In this document: positions 25,327-34,302 of the stretch, one piece after another
How the letters are laid out: every line of letters starts with the position of its first letter
How positions within the stretch are numbered: position 1 is the first letter of the stretch
Origin: Aquibium pacificus
GTDB taxonomy: Bacteria; Pseudomonadota; Alphaproteobacteria; Rhizobiales; Rhizobiaceae
Direction: 5' to 3'
Assembly (NCBI RefSeq): GCF_040839445.1
Contig: NZ_JBDPGJ010000002.1
Coordinates: 620,001 to 684,000 of the forward strand
Length of the DNA stretch: 64,000 bases
Position numbers and translations under genes: made by a program
Notes under the pieces: model-generated
Told to the model about the DNA's origin: nothing
What the model saw: only the letters and a program-made list of their open reading frames with translations
Database searches by the model: none

Positions 25327-26391
25327 ATGAACAAAAATGATGCATCAGGACCTTCGTCCGTCGGAGCCAAGCCGCGCATCGTCGACATCGCGCTGCAGGC
25401 CGGCGTGAGCACGGCGACGGTGGACCGGGTGCTGAACGGGCGCCCGGGCGTGAAGGGCAAGACGGTCAGCAAGGTGCGCGACGCGGCCGAATGGCTGGCC
25501 AAGAGCGGTGGCCGGCCGACGGTGGTGGCGTCGTCGCTGAAGGCGCTCACCATCGACATCCTGCTTGCCGGTGGTCCCGGCTTCGCCAACGAGATCCTGA
25601 TGCGGGAATTCCATCGCGCCAGCCGCCTGGCGGGCGTGAAGCTGAATGCGCGGTTTGCGCCGCGCGCCAATGTCGCCGCGCTCAAGGAAGCCCTCGAGGA
25701 GTGCGCGGCGCGCCGCTCGGACGGCGTCATAGTCCAGCCGATCGAACACCGCCTCATCCGCGACGCCGTGCTCGACATCGTCAGCAGGGGCGTGCCTGTG
25801 GTTTGCGCGCTGACCACGCTCCCGGGCGTCGACAGCCTGGCCTATTGCGGGCTCGACAATCGCGCCGCGGGCCGGGCAGGGGCACTCCTGCTCGGCCATC
25901 TGTGCGCGCGCAGGGGCAAGGTCGCCGTCTTCATGAGCGACATGCTGTATCGCAGCCACGAGGAGCGCGAGAGCGGCGCGCGCAGCGTGTTGCGCACGGA
26001 TTTTCCGCAGATCGAGGTGCTGCCCAGCATCAACACGCGCGACAATCCCGACACCTGCTATCTCGAAACCCATGAATTGCTGAAGCGGCATCCGGACCTG
26101 GCCGGCATGATCAATCTCGGCGGCGGCAACAGGGGCATCGAGAAGGCGCTGTTGGAAGCAGGCAAGGGCGGTGACGTCGCCTATGTCGCGTTCAACCTCA
26201 CCCCGCTCACCCGCAAGGCGCTGCTCGACGGCACGATCGATGCGGTGGTGCACCAGGACATGGGCAGGCTCAGCCGCCGGGCCGTGGACGCCATCGTCGG
26301 CCATCATGCCGGACAACCGCCGGAAAGCGGCTATATCCCGGCCGAAATCATCATGCGCGAGAACATTCGCGACACCGACCGCGGTGAGTAG
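25327..26391 (+). CDS. LacI-family transcriptional regulator
   Basis: A 354-residue regulator. The helix-turn-helix with hinge covers residues 18-72 (RIVDIALQAGVSTATVDRVL, RPGVKGKTVSKV) and a sugar-binding-protein-like effector domain follows. The effector domain carries RAGALLLGHLCARR near residue 190, as in regulators answering to sugars or polyols. GAGGAGAAA precedes the ATG. A perfect TGATGCATCA operator-like site overlaps codons 4-7, so the gene is likely self-repressed. It ends 6 bp from the convergent isomerase gene. Confidence 0.93.
   Translation: MNKNDASGPSSVGAKPRIVDIALQAGVSTATVDRVLNGRPGVKGKTVSKVRDAAEWLAKSGGRPTVVASSLKALTIDILLAGGPGFANEILMREFHRASRLAGVKLNARFAPRANVAALKEALEECAARRSDGVIVQPIEHRLIRDAVLDIVSRGVPVVCALTTLPGVDSLAYCGLDNRAAGRAGALLLGHLCARRGKVAVFMSDMLYRSHEERESGARSVLRTDFPQIEVLPSINTRDNPDTCYLETHELLKRHPDLAGMINLGGGNRGIEKALLEAGKGGDVAYVAFNLTPLTRKALLDGTIDAVVHQDMGRLSRRAVDAIVGHHAGQPPESGYIPAEIIMRENIRDTDRGE
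25338..25347. promoter_or_regulatory. LacI-type operator-like site 2 (within lacI start)
   Basis: Perfect palindrome TGATGCATCA, 53 bp centre to centre from site 1 (about five helical turns), inside the first codons of the regulator gene. Confidence 0.65.
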
Positions 26392-26397
26392 AGAGCC

Positions 26398-27210
26398 CTA
26401 GCGGCCGGCAGCGGCCAGCACGTTGCGGGCCGACCGGTAGGCCGTGGCGATGAAGGCTTCCAGCCCCAGTTCGGCAAGCAGGCGGTCGTTGGGAACCTCG
26501 ACGCTGAAGACGAAGTCCTTCGGCATGGCGCGAACCAGGCCCACGAGATCGGCATCGCCATCCCCCGGCATCAGCCGGTCATGGCGCGCCGCATAGAGCA
26601 TCGCCGCGTCGTCGCGGGCGAAATCGGCCGGGCCGTCGCAAAGCTGCATGTAGTTGAGCATCCCGGCCGGCAGCGCCTCCACCTCGTCCAGCGCGGAACC
26701 GCATTTCTGGTAGTGCAGCCCGTCGACCAGCACGGCCCCGTTGGAACACCCGGCCTGCTCGACGACGGCGCGGGCGTCTCGGACATCGGGCACGGCGGTC
26801 CATGGCATAAATTCGAGATCGATGGTCATGCCGTATTCGGTGGCCAGTCGGCACAATCCGCCAAAATTGTCGATCAGCCGCGACCGGTCGGTATCGTCTC
26901 CGGCGACCAGCACATGACGGCCGCCGAGAAGGGACGCCCTGTCGAAGAACGGGCGCAGATCGCCGATTTTGGTTCGATCGCCTAGACGAATCATCTCGAT
27001 GTCGGAAATCGCCAGGCCGAAATCGCGCGCGCGGCGCACCACCTCCCTGCCGAGGTCCTCGTCCTGTCCCAGCACAGGCTGGGGCTGGCCGGGTCCGGAG
27101 GGAAGGATCCGCAAACCCACTTCGTCGAAGCCGGCGGCCGCAGCCAGCGGCAGCATCGTCAGCGGATTGCATTCCCCGTAGGTCAGATACGAGAGCGATA
27201 GGCGGTCCAT
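26398..27210 (-). CDS. sugar phosphate isomerase/epimerase family TIM barrel
   Basis: A 270-residue TIM-barrel protein. The ATG at 27210 follows AGGGAA and starts MDRLSLSYLTYGE, which aligns with the usual first strand; a longer frame to 27312 is less likely. Likely metal ligands are Glu in IDLEFMPWT (near residue 137), Asp/His in VLVDGLHYQK (near 173), Gln/Asp in YMQLCDGPAD and Glu in FSVEVPNDR near the end. The divergent Liv-type operon and the palindromes between suggest joint LacI control. Confidence 0.85.
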   Translation of the reverse strand: MDRLSLSYLTYGECNPLTMLPLAAAAGFDEVGLRILPSGPGQPQPVLGQDEDLGREVVRRARDFGLAISDIEMIRLGDRTKIGDLRPFFDRASLLGGRHVLVAGDDTDRSRLIDNFGGLCRLATEYGMTIDLEFMPWTAVPDVRDARAVVEQAGCSNGAVLVDGLHYQKCGSALDEVEALPAGMLNYMQLCDGPADFARDDAAMLYAARHDRLMPGDGDADLVGLVRAMPKDFVFSVEVPNDRLLAELGLEAFIATAYRSARNVLAAAGR

Positions 27211-27260
27211 GAAAAATTCCCTGCGCGTTTCGAAGGCACCTGCATCGAACAGGTGGGCGT

Positions 27261-27303
27261 TTTGATGCATCAAATTGCGATGATAGTTCATCATGATGCA
27301 TAA
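27261..27303. promoter_or_regulatory. LacI-type operator-like sites 3 and 4
   Basis: The perfect 14-bp palindrome TTTGATGCATCAAA (27261-27274) and the imperfect TGATGCATAA (27294-27303) lie 31 bp apart centre to centre (three helical turns), with a further ATGAT/ATCAT inverted repeat between them. They sit between the divergent isomerase gene and the Liv-type ABC operon and share the core seen at the lacI gene. Confidence 0.7.
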
Positions 27304-27490
27304 TGCAGTCATTTTTGGGCATCATGCGTCGGAAAGTTTTTGAGCCAGGCGCAAACTGTGCCTATGGTCCTCCCCGTCCGGTCCTGCAGCGGAGCGATTT
27401 CGCTGGCGGAGGAAGCAGCCGGCTGCCGGCGCGATCGATCCAGCGGGTCGCCGCGCGGGGAAAAAACGAAGATACTCTAGGAGGAGCATC

Positions 27491-28621
27491 ATGATCAGGA
27501 ATTTCGCGCTCGCAGCCCTCGTGGCGGCGGGCCTCGGCGTTACCGCGGCCTCTGCCGAAACCATCAAGCTCGGTAACGTCGCCGAACTGTCCGGCTCGGG
27601 CGCCACCGTGGGCAAGGCATGGACCGACGCCATTACGATGGGCGTGGAGGAAATCAACGCGGCCGGCGGCGTGCTCGGCAACCAGCTCGAACTGTCGAGC
27701 TATGACAGCCAGACCGACGCGCAGACCTCGCGCGCCCTGGTGCAGAAGGCGATCGACGACGGCGCCTTCCTGATCCTCGGCACTGTCTATTCGGGTTCCA
27801 CCATCGTGAACATGCTGGTGACCCAGCAGCAGGGCATTCCGCAGATCGTCGGTTCCGAAGCCCCCGCGATCACCCAGAAGGGCAACCCATTTATCTTCCG
27901 TTCGTCCTTCGGCGCGCATAAATCCATGCCGAAGATCGCCGACTACCTGAAGAACGGTCTTGGGGTCTCCAAGGTCGCAGTGTCGTGGGTCAACAACGAG
28001 TTCGGAAAGGGCGGCCATGACGCCTTCGTCAAGGAAGTGACGGATCGCGGCATCGAAGTCGTCGCGGACGTGTCCAGCGAAGTCGCCCAGGCGGATTTCG
28101 CCGCCGACGTGGCGAAGCTGAAGGGCTCCGGCGCCGAGGCCATCTTCGTCTACCTGCACGAGGAGGAGAGCGCCCGCATCCTGCGTGAACTGAACAAGCA
28201 GGGCGTGGACGTTCCGATCGTCGGCGAGACGACGCTGCTCAACCAGAAGGTTGTAGAACTGGCCGGCGAAGCCGCCAACGGCATTATGGGCCATGTCGGC
28301 CTGACCGTCGACGCGCCGAACCCGGAAATCCAGGAATTCGGCAAGAGGTTCAGCGAGAAGTACGGCTACAAGGCCGACCACAACGCCATGAAGGGCTACG
28401 TCGCCATCTACGCAGCCAAGACGGCGATCGAACGCGCCGGCGAACTCGACAGGCAGAAGGTCGCTGACACGCTGCACTCGATGACGGTCAAGGTGTCGGA
28501 AGTGCCCAACATCCTGCTCGACGTGAGCTGGGACGAGACGGGCGAGGTCTCGCGCGAGAGCTTCCTGGTCGAGATCCAGGACGGAAAGAGCGTCGTGAAG
28601 GACACTCTGCCGGCCAACTGA
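27491..28621 (+). CDS. branched-chain-type ABC transporter substrate-binding protein
   Basis: A 376-residue periplasmic protein with a signal peptide ending at ASA (residue 22) and an ATG preceded by AGGAGGAG. The LivJ/K-type fold is shown by IKLGNVAELSGSGATVGKAW, VEEINAAGGVLG near residue 60 and ASRALVQKAI-type segments. Relatives also bind aromatic and other carboxylates, so the ligand may be the growth substrate of this cluster. First gene of an operon of about ten genes reaching to 37431. Confidence 0.92.
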   Translation: MIRNFALAALVAAGLGVTAASAETIKLGNVAELSGSGATVGKAWTDAITMGVEEINAAGGVLGNQLELSSYDSQTDAQTSRALVQKAIDDGAFLILGTVYSGSTIVNMLVTQQQGIPQIVGSEAPAITQKGNPFIFRSSFGAHKSMPKIADYLKNGLGVSKVAVSWVNNEFGKGGHDAFVKEVTDRGIEVVADVSSEVAQADFAADVAKLKGSGAEAIFVYLHEEESARILRELNKQGVDVPIVGETTLLNQKVVELAGEAANGIMGHVGLTVDAPNPEIQEFGKRFSEKYGYKADHNAMKGYVAIYAAKTAIERAGELDRQKVADTLHSMTVKVSEVPNILLDVSWDETGEVSRESFLVEIQDGKSVVKDTLPAN

Positions 28622-28642
28622 TCGCGCCTTTCGACCGAACCC

Positions 28643-28667
28643 GAAGTCCGGCGCAACGCCGGACTTC
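28643..28667 (+). promoter_or_regulatory. intercistronic hairpin after the Liv-type binding-protein gene
   Basis: Perfect inverted repeat with 10-bp arms GAAGTCCGGC and GCCGGACTTC around the loop GCAAC, 22 bp after the stop codon. A short CCCC follows instead of a T-run, so partial termination or 3'-end protection is more likely than full termination. Confidence 0.65.
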
Positions 28668-28718
28668 CCCATCTCGCGCTCACCTCGCGCGCCCTGGCGG
28701 CGCGGGAACAGAGGCTCC

Positions 28719-29597
28719 ATGTCCGAGTTCATGCAAGTCCTGATATCCGGCCTTGCGACCGGGTCGATCTATGCGCTCGCCGCGATCGGCTTCACCCTGC
28801 TGTGGCAGGCGTCGCAGACCATCAATTTCGCCCAGGGCGAGTTCGTCATGCTGCCCGCCTTCTTCGTGCTGATCGGCATGCACGTGCTAGGCCTAGCGCT
28901 CCTTCCGGCCATCGCCCTGGCGCTGGTCGTGTCCGTGGTCCTGCTCGGCATGGTGTTCAAGCGCGTCATCATCCAACCGATGCTGCCGCACGGCGTGCTG
29001 CCGATCGTGATGGCGACCATCGGGCTGGCGATCCTGATGCGCGAGATGGTCAAGGAATTCTACAGCGCCGAGGCGCAGCCCTTTCCGTCGATGTTCTCGG
29101 AATCGACCTTCAACGTGCTGGGGGCAACCGTCTCCTACCAGGACGTTGGCAACCTCATCGTCTCGGCGATCGCGATCGTGGCGCTGCAGCTTTTCCTGGG
29201 CCGCACCCGCACCGGGCGCTGCATGCAGGCGACCGCGCAGAACCCGGCGGTCGCCGAGATCCTCGGCGTCAACATCCAGCGCATGGTGCTCTACACCTTC
29301 ATGATCAACGCCGCGCTGGCCACCATCGCATCGGTGCTGATCTCGCCGATCTATCTGGCGAAATTCTCGATCGGCGAGCCTATCGGCCTCGTCGCGTTCC
29401 TCGCCGCGATCGTCGGCGGCTTCAACCAGGTGCGCGGGGCGCTGGCGGGCGGACTGCTGATCGGCGTCATCGACAACATGTCCGCAGCCTATCTCTCCTC
29501 GGAATACCGCATCGCCGGCCCGATGATCCTGCTGATCGTCATCATCCTCCTGCGTCCCCAGGGCCTGCTCGGGACTTCGGAAGGGAGGACCGTCTGA
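28719..29597 (+). CDS. livH: branched-chain-type ABC transporter permease (LivH-like)
   Basis: A 292-residue inner-membrane permease with about eight helices. Typical motifs are GLATGSIYALAAIGFTLLW near residue 10, NFAQGEFVML near 36, and NPAVAEILGVNIQRM near 178. Its stop shares bases with the start of the next permease gene (TGATG), showing tight coupling. Confidence 0.93.
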   Translation: MSEFMQVLISGLATGSIYALAAIGFTLLWQASQTINFAQGEFVMLPAFFVLIGMHVLGLALLPAIALALVVSVVLLGMVFKRVIIQPMLPHGVLPIVMATIGLAILMREMVKEFYSAEAQPFPSMFSESTFNVLGATVSYQDVGNLIVSAIAIVALQLFLGRTRTGRCMQATAQNPAVAEILGVNIQRMVLYTFMINAALATIASVLISPIYLAKFSIGEPIGLVAFLAAIVGGFNQVRGALAGGLLIGVIDNMSAAYLSSEYRIAGPMILLIVIILLRPQGLLGTSEGRTV

Positions 29598-30571
29598 TGG
29601 CGCTCTGGAGAAATCTCGCGCTCGTCGCGGGACTGGTCGTTCTCGTGCTCGCGCCGTTCACGCAGGCCACCTACGGCACCTACGTGCTCTGCTCCTGGCT
29701 GATCTTCGCGATCGCCGCCATGGGCCTCAACCTCACGCTCGGCTATGCCGGTCAGATCTCGCTGGCGCAGGCCTCCTTCATGGGCATCGGCGCCTACACG
29801 ACCGCCCTGATGACCATGGCCGGCATCCACTGGATTTTTTCCGTCTTCGCCGGCATGGGTCTCTGCTTCGTCGTCGGCCTGGTGCTCGGCTATCCCGCGC
29901 TCAGGGTCCAGCATCATTTCCTGGCCTTCATCACGCTGGCCTTCGCGACGCTCGCCTTCCTGGTCATGCGCAACGAGGACTGGCTGACGGGCGGCGTCTA
30001 CGGACTGGTCGGCATTCCCCGGCCGGATTTCGGCCCGATCTCGACGATGAGCCAGCGCAGCTACTACTATTTCACGCTGGTCGTCTTCCTGTTCGCGTTT
30101 GCCGGCTTCCGCTGGATCGTGCGTTCGCCCTGGGGCCGCGCCTTCAAGGCGCTGCGGGAAAATCCCATTCGCGCCAACAGCCTCGGCGTCGACACGCGCC
30201 TGATCACGCTGCTCGCCTTTGCCATCGGCGCCGCCTATGGCGGGCTGTCGGGATCACTGATGGCGCCGCTGGTGCAGTACATCGACCCGATGTCGTTCAC
30301 GCTGATCATCTCGCTGAAGATCCTGCTGATGGTGGTCGTCGGCGGCTCGGGATATCTGTTCGGGCCGCTGCTCGGCGCCGGGCTGGTCATCATGCTGCCG
30401 GAGTTTTTGCGCTTCGCCGAGAGCTACTACCTGATGATCTATGCCGGGCTGGTCGTCATCCTGATGGTCTATTGCCCGACGGGGCTGATCGGCCTCATCG
30501 ACAAGACCGCGGCGGCGTTCAAGGCCAAGCGGGTGGCGCGCGGCGACCTCGGGCAGGGGGCGCAGCTATGA
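29597..30571 (+). CDS. livM: branched-chain-type ABC transporter permease (LivM-like)
   Basis: A 324-residue inner-membrane permease. GLNLTLGYAGQISLAQASF near residue 45 and ALRENPIRANSLGVD near 188 are LivM hallmarks. The ATG overlaps the previous stop by one base and GGGAGGA precedes it. It pairs with the LivH-like permease. Confidence 0.93.
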   Translation: MALWRNLALVAGLVVLVLAPFTQATYGTYVLCSWLIFAIAAMGLNLTLGYAGQISLAQASFMGIGAYTTALMTMAGIHWIFSVFAGMGLCFVVGLVLGYPALRVQHHFLAFITLAFATLAFLVMRNEDWLTGGVYGLVGIPRPDFGPISTMSQRSYYYFTLVVFLFAFAGFRWIVRSPWGRAFKALRENPIRANSLGVDTRLITLLAFAIGAAYGGLSGSLMAPLVQYIDPMSFTLIISLKILLMVVVGGSGYLFGPLLGAGLVIMLPEFLRFAESYYLMIYAGLVVILMVYCPTGLIGLIDKTAAAFKAKRVARGDLGQGAQL

Positions 30572-31323
30572 CCGCCGAAGCCCCCGTTCTCGACGTCCGC
30601 AACATCAGCAAGTCGTTCGGCGGTATCAAGGCCGTCGACGATGTCAGCTTCACCGTCAACCGCGGCGAGATCCTCGGCCTGATCGGGCCGAACGGCAGCG
30701 GCAAGTCGACGCTGTTCAACTGCATCCTCGGCCAGTCGCGGCCCGACAAGGGCAAGGTCGAGGTGAACGGCAAGCCGGTCTTGGGCATGCGCCCCTGCGA
30801 CCTCAGCAAGCGGCTCGGCGTCGCACGGACCTTCCAGATGCTGCAGGTCTTCCCGCAGATGACCGTGCTGGACAACATCATCCTGGCCGGACAGGAGCAC
30901 AGCGGCACCATGCTCGGGCGGCTGATGGGCGCGTCGGACGCGGGCCTCACCGAAAGCGCCGACAGACTGATCGCGTTCTTCCGTCTCGGCCATCTGCGCG
31001 ACGAACTGGCCGGTTCGCTATCCTACGGCCAGCAGAAGCTGCTCGACGCCGCCATGGCGTTCATGGCCGGGCCGCAACTCGTTTTGCTCGACGAGCCGGC
31101 GGGTGGCGTCAACCTGACGATGCTGGAGCATCTTAAGGACCGGCTCTCGACCTACAACCGCGAGAACGGCTCCACCTTCGTCGTCATCGAGCACAACATG
31201 GAGTTCGTCATGTCGCTGTGCACGCGCATCCTCGTGCTGGCCAACGGCGCCATCATCGCCGAAGGCAGCCCCGAGGAGGTGCGCGCCAATCCCATCGTCA
31301 TCGAAGCCTATCTGGGGAGCTGA
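30568..31323 (+). CDS. livG: branched-chain-type ABC transporter ATP-binding protein (LivG-like)
   Basis: A 251-residue ATPase. Walker A is GPNGSGKSTLFN near residue 38, the Q-loop is RTFQMLQVFPQMTV near 87, the signature region is LSYGQQKLLDAAMAF near 152, Walker B is LVLLDEPAGGVN near 172, and the switch is VVIEHNMEFVMSL. The start overlaps the LivM stop by 4 bp. In place of LSGGQ the signature reads LSYGQ, as is common in LivG. Confidence 0.94.
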   Translation: MTAEAPVLDVRNISKSFGGIKAVDDVSFTVNRGEILGLIGPNGSGKSTLFNCILGQSRPDKGKVEVNGKPVLGMRPCDLSKRLGVARTFQMLQVFPQMTVLDNIILAGQEHSGTMLGRLMGASDAGLTESADRLIAFFRLGHLRDELAGSLSYGQQKLLDAAMAFMAGPQLVLLDEPAGGVNLTMLEHLKDRLSTYNRENGSTFVVIEHNMEFVMSLCTRILVLANGAIIAEGSPEEVRANPIVIEAYLGS

Positions 31324-31325
31324 CC

Positions 31326-32045
31326 ATGCTCGAACTCCAGAACCTCTATGGCGGCTATGGCCGCAAGACGATCCTGAACGGCGTCTCCTTCACCATCCCG
31401 AAGGGATCGATCACCACGATGATCGGGCCCAACGGCGCGGGAAAGTCGACCGTGTTCAAGGCGATCTTCGGCCTGCTCAACATCCATTCCGGCTCCATCC
31501 GCTTCAACGGCGAGGACATCACCGGTCTGAAGCCGGCGCAGTTGATCGCCAAGGGGATCAGCTACGTGCCGCAGGGGCGCAACATCGTCCCGCAGCTTTC
31601 GGTCGAGCACAATCTCGAACTAGGCGGCATCACCGCCGCGGACCAGTCTATGGTCAAGCGGCGCATCGACGAGGTGTTCACGCAGTTTCCGATGCTGCGC
31701 GAGAAGCGCAAGCAGCAGGCGATCACGCTGTCCGGCGGACAGCAGAAGCAACTCGAGGTCGCCCGTTCGCTGCTGCTCGACCCGCAACTGATCCTGATCG
31801 ACGAACCGTCGATAGGGCTGTCGCCTCAGCTCGTGCAGGAGGTGTTCCGCACGCTGATCCGCCTGCGCGACAGCGGCGTCACCATCCTGATGGTGGAACA
31901 AAACGCCCGCAGCGCGCTCGGCATTTCCGATTTCGGCATCGTGCTCGAACTCGGCCAGATGCGCATGCAGGACAAGGCCTCGGAACTGCTCGCCGATCCG
32001 CGGGTCGGTCAGCTGTTCCTCGGCGGATCGATGCAGAAGGCCTGA
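31326..32045 (+). CDS. livF: branched-chain-type ABC transporter ATP-binding protein (LivF-like)
   Basis: A 239-residue ATPase. Walker A is GPNGAGKSTVFK near residue 36, SYVPQGRNIVPQLSVEHNLE near 78, signature LSGGQQKQLEVARSLL near 137, Walker B LILIDEPSIGLSP near 157 and switch MVEQNARSAL. It completes the transporter. Confidence 0.94.
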   Translation: MLELQNLYGGYGRKTILNGVSFTIPKGSITTMIGPNGAGKSTVFKAIFGLLNIHSGSIRFNGEDITGLKPAQLIAKGISYVPQGRNIVPQLSVEHNLELGGITAADQSMVKRRIDEVFTQFPMLREKRKQQAITLSGGQQKQLEVARSLLLDPQLILIDEPSIGLSPQLVQEVFRTLIRLRDSGVTILMVEQNARSALGISDFGIVLELGQMRMQDKASELLADPRVGQLFLGGSMQKA

Positions 32046-32046
32046 C

Positions 32047-32805
32047 ATGCTCACAACCCCACAAACCGAGGTCCAACCGATGGCGGCAATTCTCGAAGGC
32101 CAGGTGGCGGTCGTCGTCGGCGGGCTAGGCGGCATCGGCCGCGCCTTTGCCGAGAAGGCCAAGGCCGCCGGCGCGATCGTCTCGTGCTGGGACGTTCCCG
32201 AGGCGGCACGCGGCGACCACATGGACCACTACGCCCGCTGCGACGTGACCGAAGAGCAGTCCGTCGCCGCGGCCGCGCAGGCGACGCTCGCCGAATTCGG
32301 CCGCATCGACATCCTGGTGAACTCGGCCGGCGTGACCGGACTGACCGCCAGGGTCGAGAATTGCGACCTGTCGGAATGGGAGCGGGTGATGGCGATCAAC
32401 CTCACCGGCACCTTCCTCACCTGCAAGATCGTGCTGCCCGCCATGCGCAAGCGTGGCTATGGCCGCATCGTCAACGTCTCTTCGATCGCCGGCAAGGAAG
32501 GCAATCCCAACCAGGCGGCCTATTCGGCGTCGAAGGCGGGCGTCATCGGCCTGACCAAGAGCCTCGCCCGGGAAAACGCCGACACCGGGATCCGCGCAAA
32601 CTGCATCACGCCCGCCATCACCGCCACCGACCTGGTGTTGCAGATGACCGAGGCGCAGCGACAGCTCGTGCTGGCCAAGATCCCGATCGGTCGTCCGGGA
32701 GAACCCGGCGAGATCGCCGAGATGATGCTGTTCATGGCGTCGCCTGCCTGCTCCTTCTCCACCGGCGCGGTCTTCGACGCGTCCGGCGGCCGGGCGACCT
32801 ACTGA
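32047..32805 (+). CDS. short-chain dehydrogenase/reductase (SDR)
   Basis: A 252-residue classical SDR. VVGGLGGIGRAFAEKAKA near residue 20 binds NAD(P), and the catalytic residues are Ser in IVNVSSIAGKEG near 145, Tyr in QAAYSASKAG near 158 and Lys four on. The C-terminal DASGGRATY fits FabG-like enzymes. An ATG at 32080 (MAAILEG) is an alternative start. It would oxidise a hydroxy intermediate of the imported compound. Confidence 0.9.
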   Translation: MLTTPQTEVQPMAAILEGQVAVVVGGLGGIGRAFAEKAKAAGAIVSCWDVPEAARGDHMDHYARCDVTEEQSVAAAAQATLAEFGRIDILVNSAGVTGLTARVENCDLSEWERVMAINLTGTFLTCKIVLPAMRKRGYGRIVNVSSIAGKEGNPNQAAYSASKAGVIGLTKSLARENADTGIRANCITPAITATDLVLQMTEAQRQLVLAKIPIGRPGEPGEIAEMMLFMASPACSFSTGAVFDASGGRATY

Positions 32806-32816
32806 GGATGACGGGG

Positions 32817-33776
32817 ATGGCGGCCAGCGGACACAGCATGAGGATCTGCATACTCGGCGCCGGCTCGCTCGGCTGCGTCTTCGGCGGGCTGCTCACGGCG
32901 GCCGGCCATGACGTGCTGCTGGTCAACCGGTCGGCCGACCTGGTCGAGCGCCTGAACCGCGACGGCCTCACCCTCGCCTTCAAGCCTGGCGACCGCGTGA
33001 TCCCGGTGAGGGCGGCGACCGACTGCCGGGGCCAGGCGCCCTTCGACCTGATCGTCGTGCTGGTGAAGTCGTTCCACACGCGCGAGGCGCTGGAGCAGGC
33101 GCGCAACGCCATCGACCCCGATACGGCGGTGCTGTCGTTGCAGAACGGGCTCGGCCACGAGGACGTCATCGCCGACATCGCCGGGCCGGCGAGCGTGCTC
33201 GTGGGCAAGACCTATGTCGGCGGCATCATGACCAGCCCCGGGCGCGTCGTCGCCGGCGTCGACGGCAAGGCGACCCATATCGGCGAACCCGACGGCACGC
33301 TGTCGGAAAGGGTCCGCAGGATCGCCGACGCGTTCTCTGCCGCCGGGCTCGACACCACCGCCAGCGACCGGATCATGGGCGTGGTGTGGGACAAGCTGCT
33401 GGTCAATGTCGCGACCGGCGCGCTCAGCGGCATCACGCGGCTCGCCTATGGCGACCTCTACGACGTGCCGGAAGTCGCCGACTGCGCGCGCGCCGCCGTC
33501 CGCGAAGCGATGGCGGTGGCGGCGGCCGCCGGCATCGCCGTGTCCTTCGACGATCCCGACCGCCCGTGGCGGATCGCCGGCGAGGGCCTGCCGCCGGCCT
33601 TCAAGGCGTCGATCTTGCAGAGCCTGGAAAAGGGCTCGATCACCGAGATCGACTTCATCAACGGCGCCGTGGTGCGCTGGGGCGAACGCCACGGCGTGGC
33701 GACGCCGGTCAACCGCACGCTGGTCGCCGCCATCAAGGGCATCGAGCGCGCGCTGTCGCCGATCCACACACCGTGA
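32817..33776 (+). CDS. ketopantoate reductase (ApbA/PanE) family protein
   Basis: A 319-residue NADPH-dependent reductase. ICILGAGSLGCVFGGLL binds the nucleotide. The catalytic Lys is in VVWDKLLVNVATGALSGIT near residue 184, and the Glu is in GSITEIDFINGAVVRWG near 263. Start codons at 32808, 32817 and 32838 are possible; 32817 is preferred because of GAGGA 8 bp upstream. Within a catabolic operon it more likely oxidises or reduces a 2-keto/2-hydroxy acid than makes pantoate. Confidence 0.82.
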   Translation: MAASGHSMRICILGAGSLGCVFGGLLTAAGHDVLLVNRSADLVERLNRDGLTLAFKPGDRVIPVRAATDCRGQAPFDLIVVLVKSFHTREALEQARNAIDPDTAVLSLQNGLGHEDVIADIAGPASVLVGKTYVGGIMTSPGRVVAGVDGKATHIGEPDGTLSERVRRIADAFSAAGLDTTASDRIMGVVWDKLLVNVATGALSGITRLAYGDLYDVPEVADCARAAVREAMAVAAAAGIAVSFDDPDRPWRIAGEGLPPAFKASILQSLEKGSITEIDFINGAVVRWGERHGVATPVNRTLVAAIKGIERALSPIHTP

Positions 33777-33817
33777 ACGCGAATTTCAATTCAGACCGCT
33801 GCACCGAGGCCAACGAC

Positions 33818-34276
33818 ATGACACAGGAACTCTTCTTCGACGAGATCGAGACCGGCGCGACCGGCGTCAGCCCGAAAGTGACGATGACGTCGGCGATGAT
33901 CATGGCTTATGCCGATCTCACCGGCGACCACACGCCGGTCCACACCGACGAGGACTACGCCCGCAAATCCTCCTTCGGCGAACGCGTGGCGCACGGGCTG
34001 TTCGGGCTGTCGCTCGCCGACGGGCTGAAGACGCGCGCCGACCTGCGCTTCCAGCCCGGTATGTCGCTCGGCTGGAACTGGGATTTCCGGCTGCCGATTC
34101 GCATCGGCGACGAACTGCATGTCGAGTTCCATGTGGCGAGCAAGCGCGAGACGCGCCGCAAGGGCTGGGGCATCGTCGTCCTGCCCTCGAAACTGATCAA
34201 CCAGAACGGCGAGATCGTCCAGGAAGGCGAACACAAGCTGATGCTGCCGATGCGCAGCCAGGCCGTCGCCGCCTGA
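33818..34276 (+). CDS. MaoC-like hydratase
   Basis: A 152-residue hot-dog-fold protein. The hydratase-2 motif is seen as ADLTGDHTPVHTDEDYA near residue 32, followed by SFGERVAHGLFGLSL, giving the Asp/His pair. It would hydrate an enoyl-CoA. It lies directly before the CoA-transferase gene. Confidence 0.88.
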   Translation: MTQELFFDEIETGATGVSPKVTMTSAMIMAYADLTGDHTPVHTDEDYARKSSFGERVAHGLFGLSLADGLKTRADLRFQPGMSLGWNWDFRLPIRIGDELHVEFHVASKRETRRKGWGIVVLPSKLINQNGEIVQEGEHKLMLPMRSQAVAA

Positions 34277-34302
34277 ACCGCCAGATCCCGGGAACACATG
34301 AC

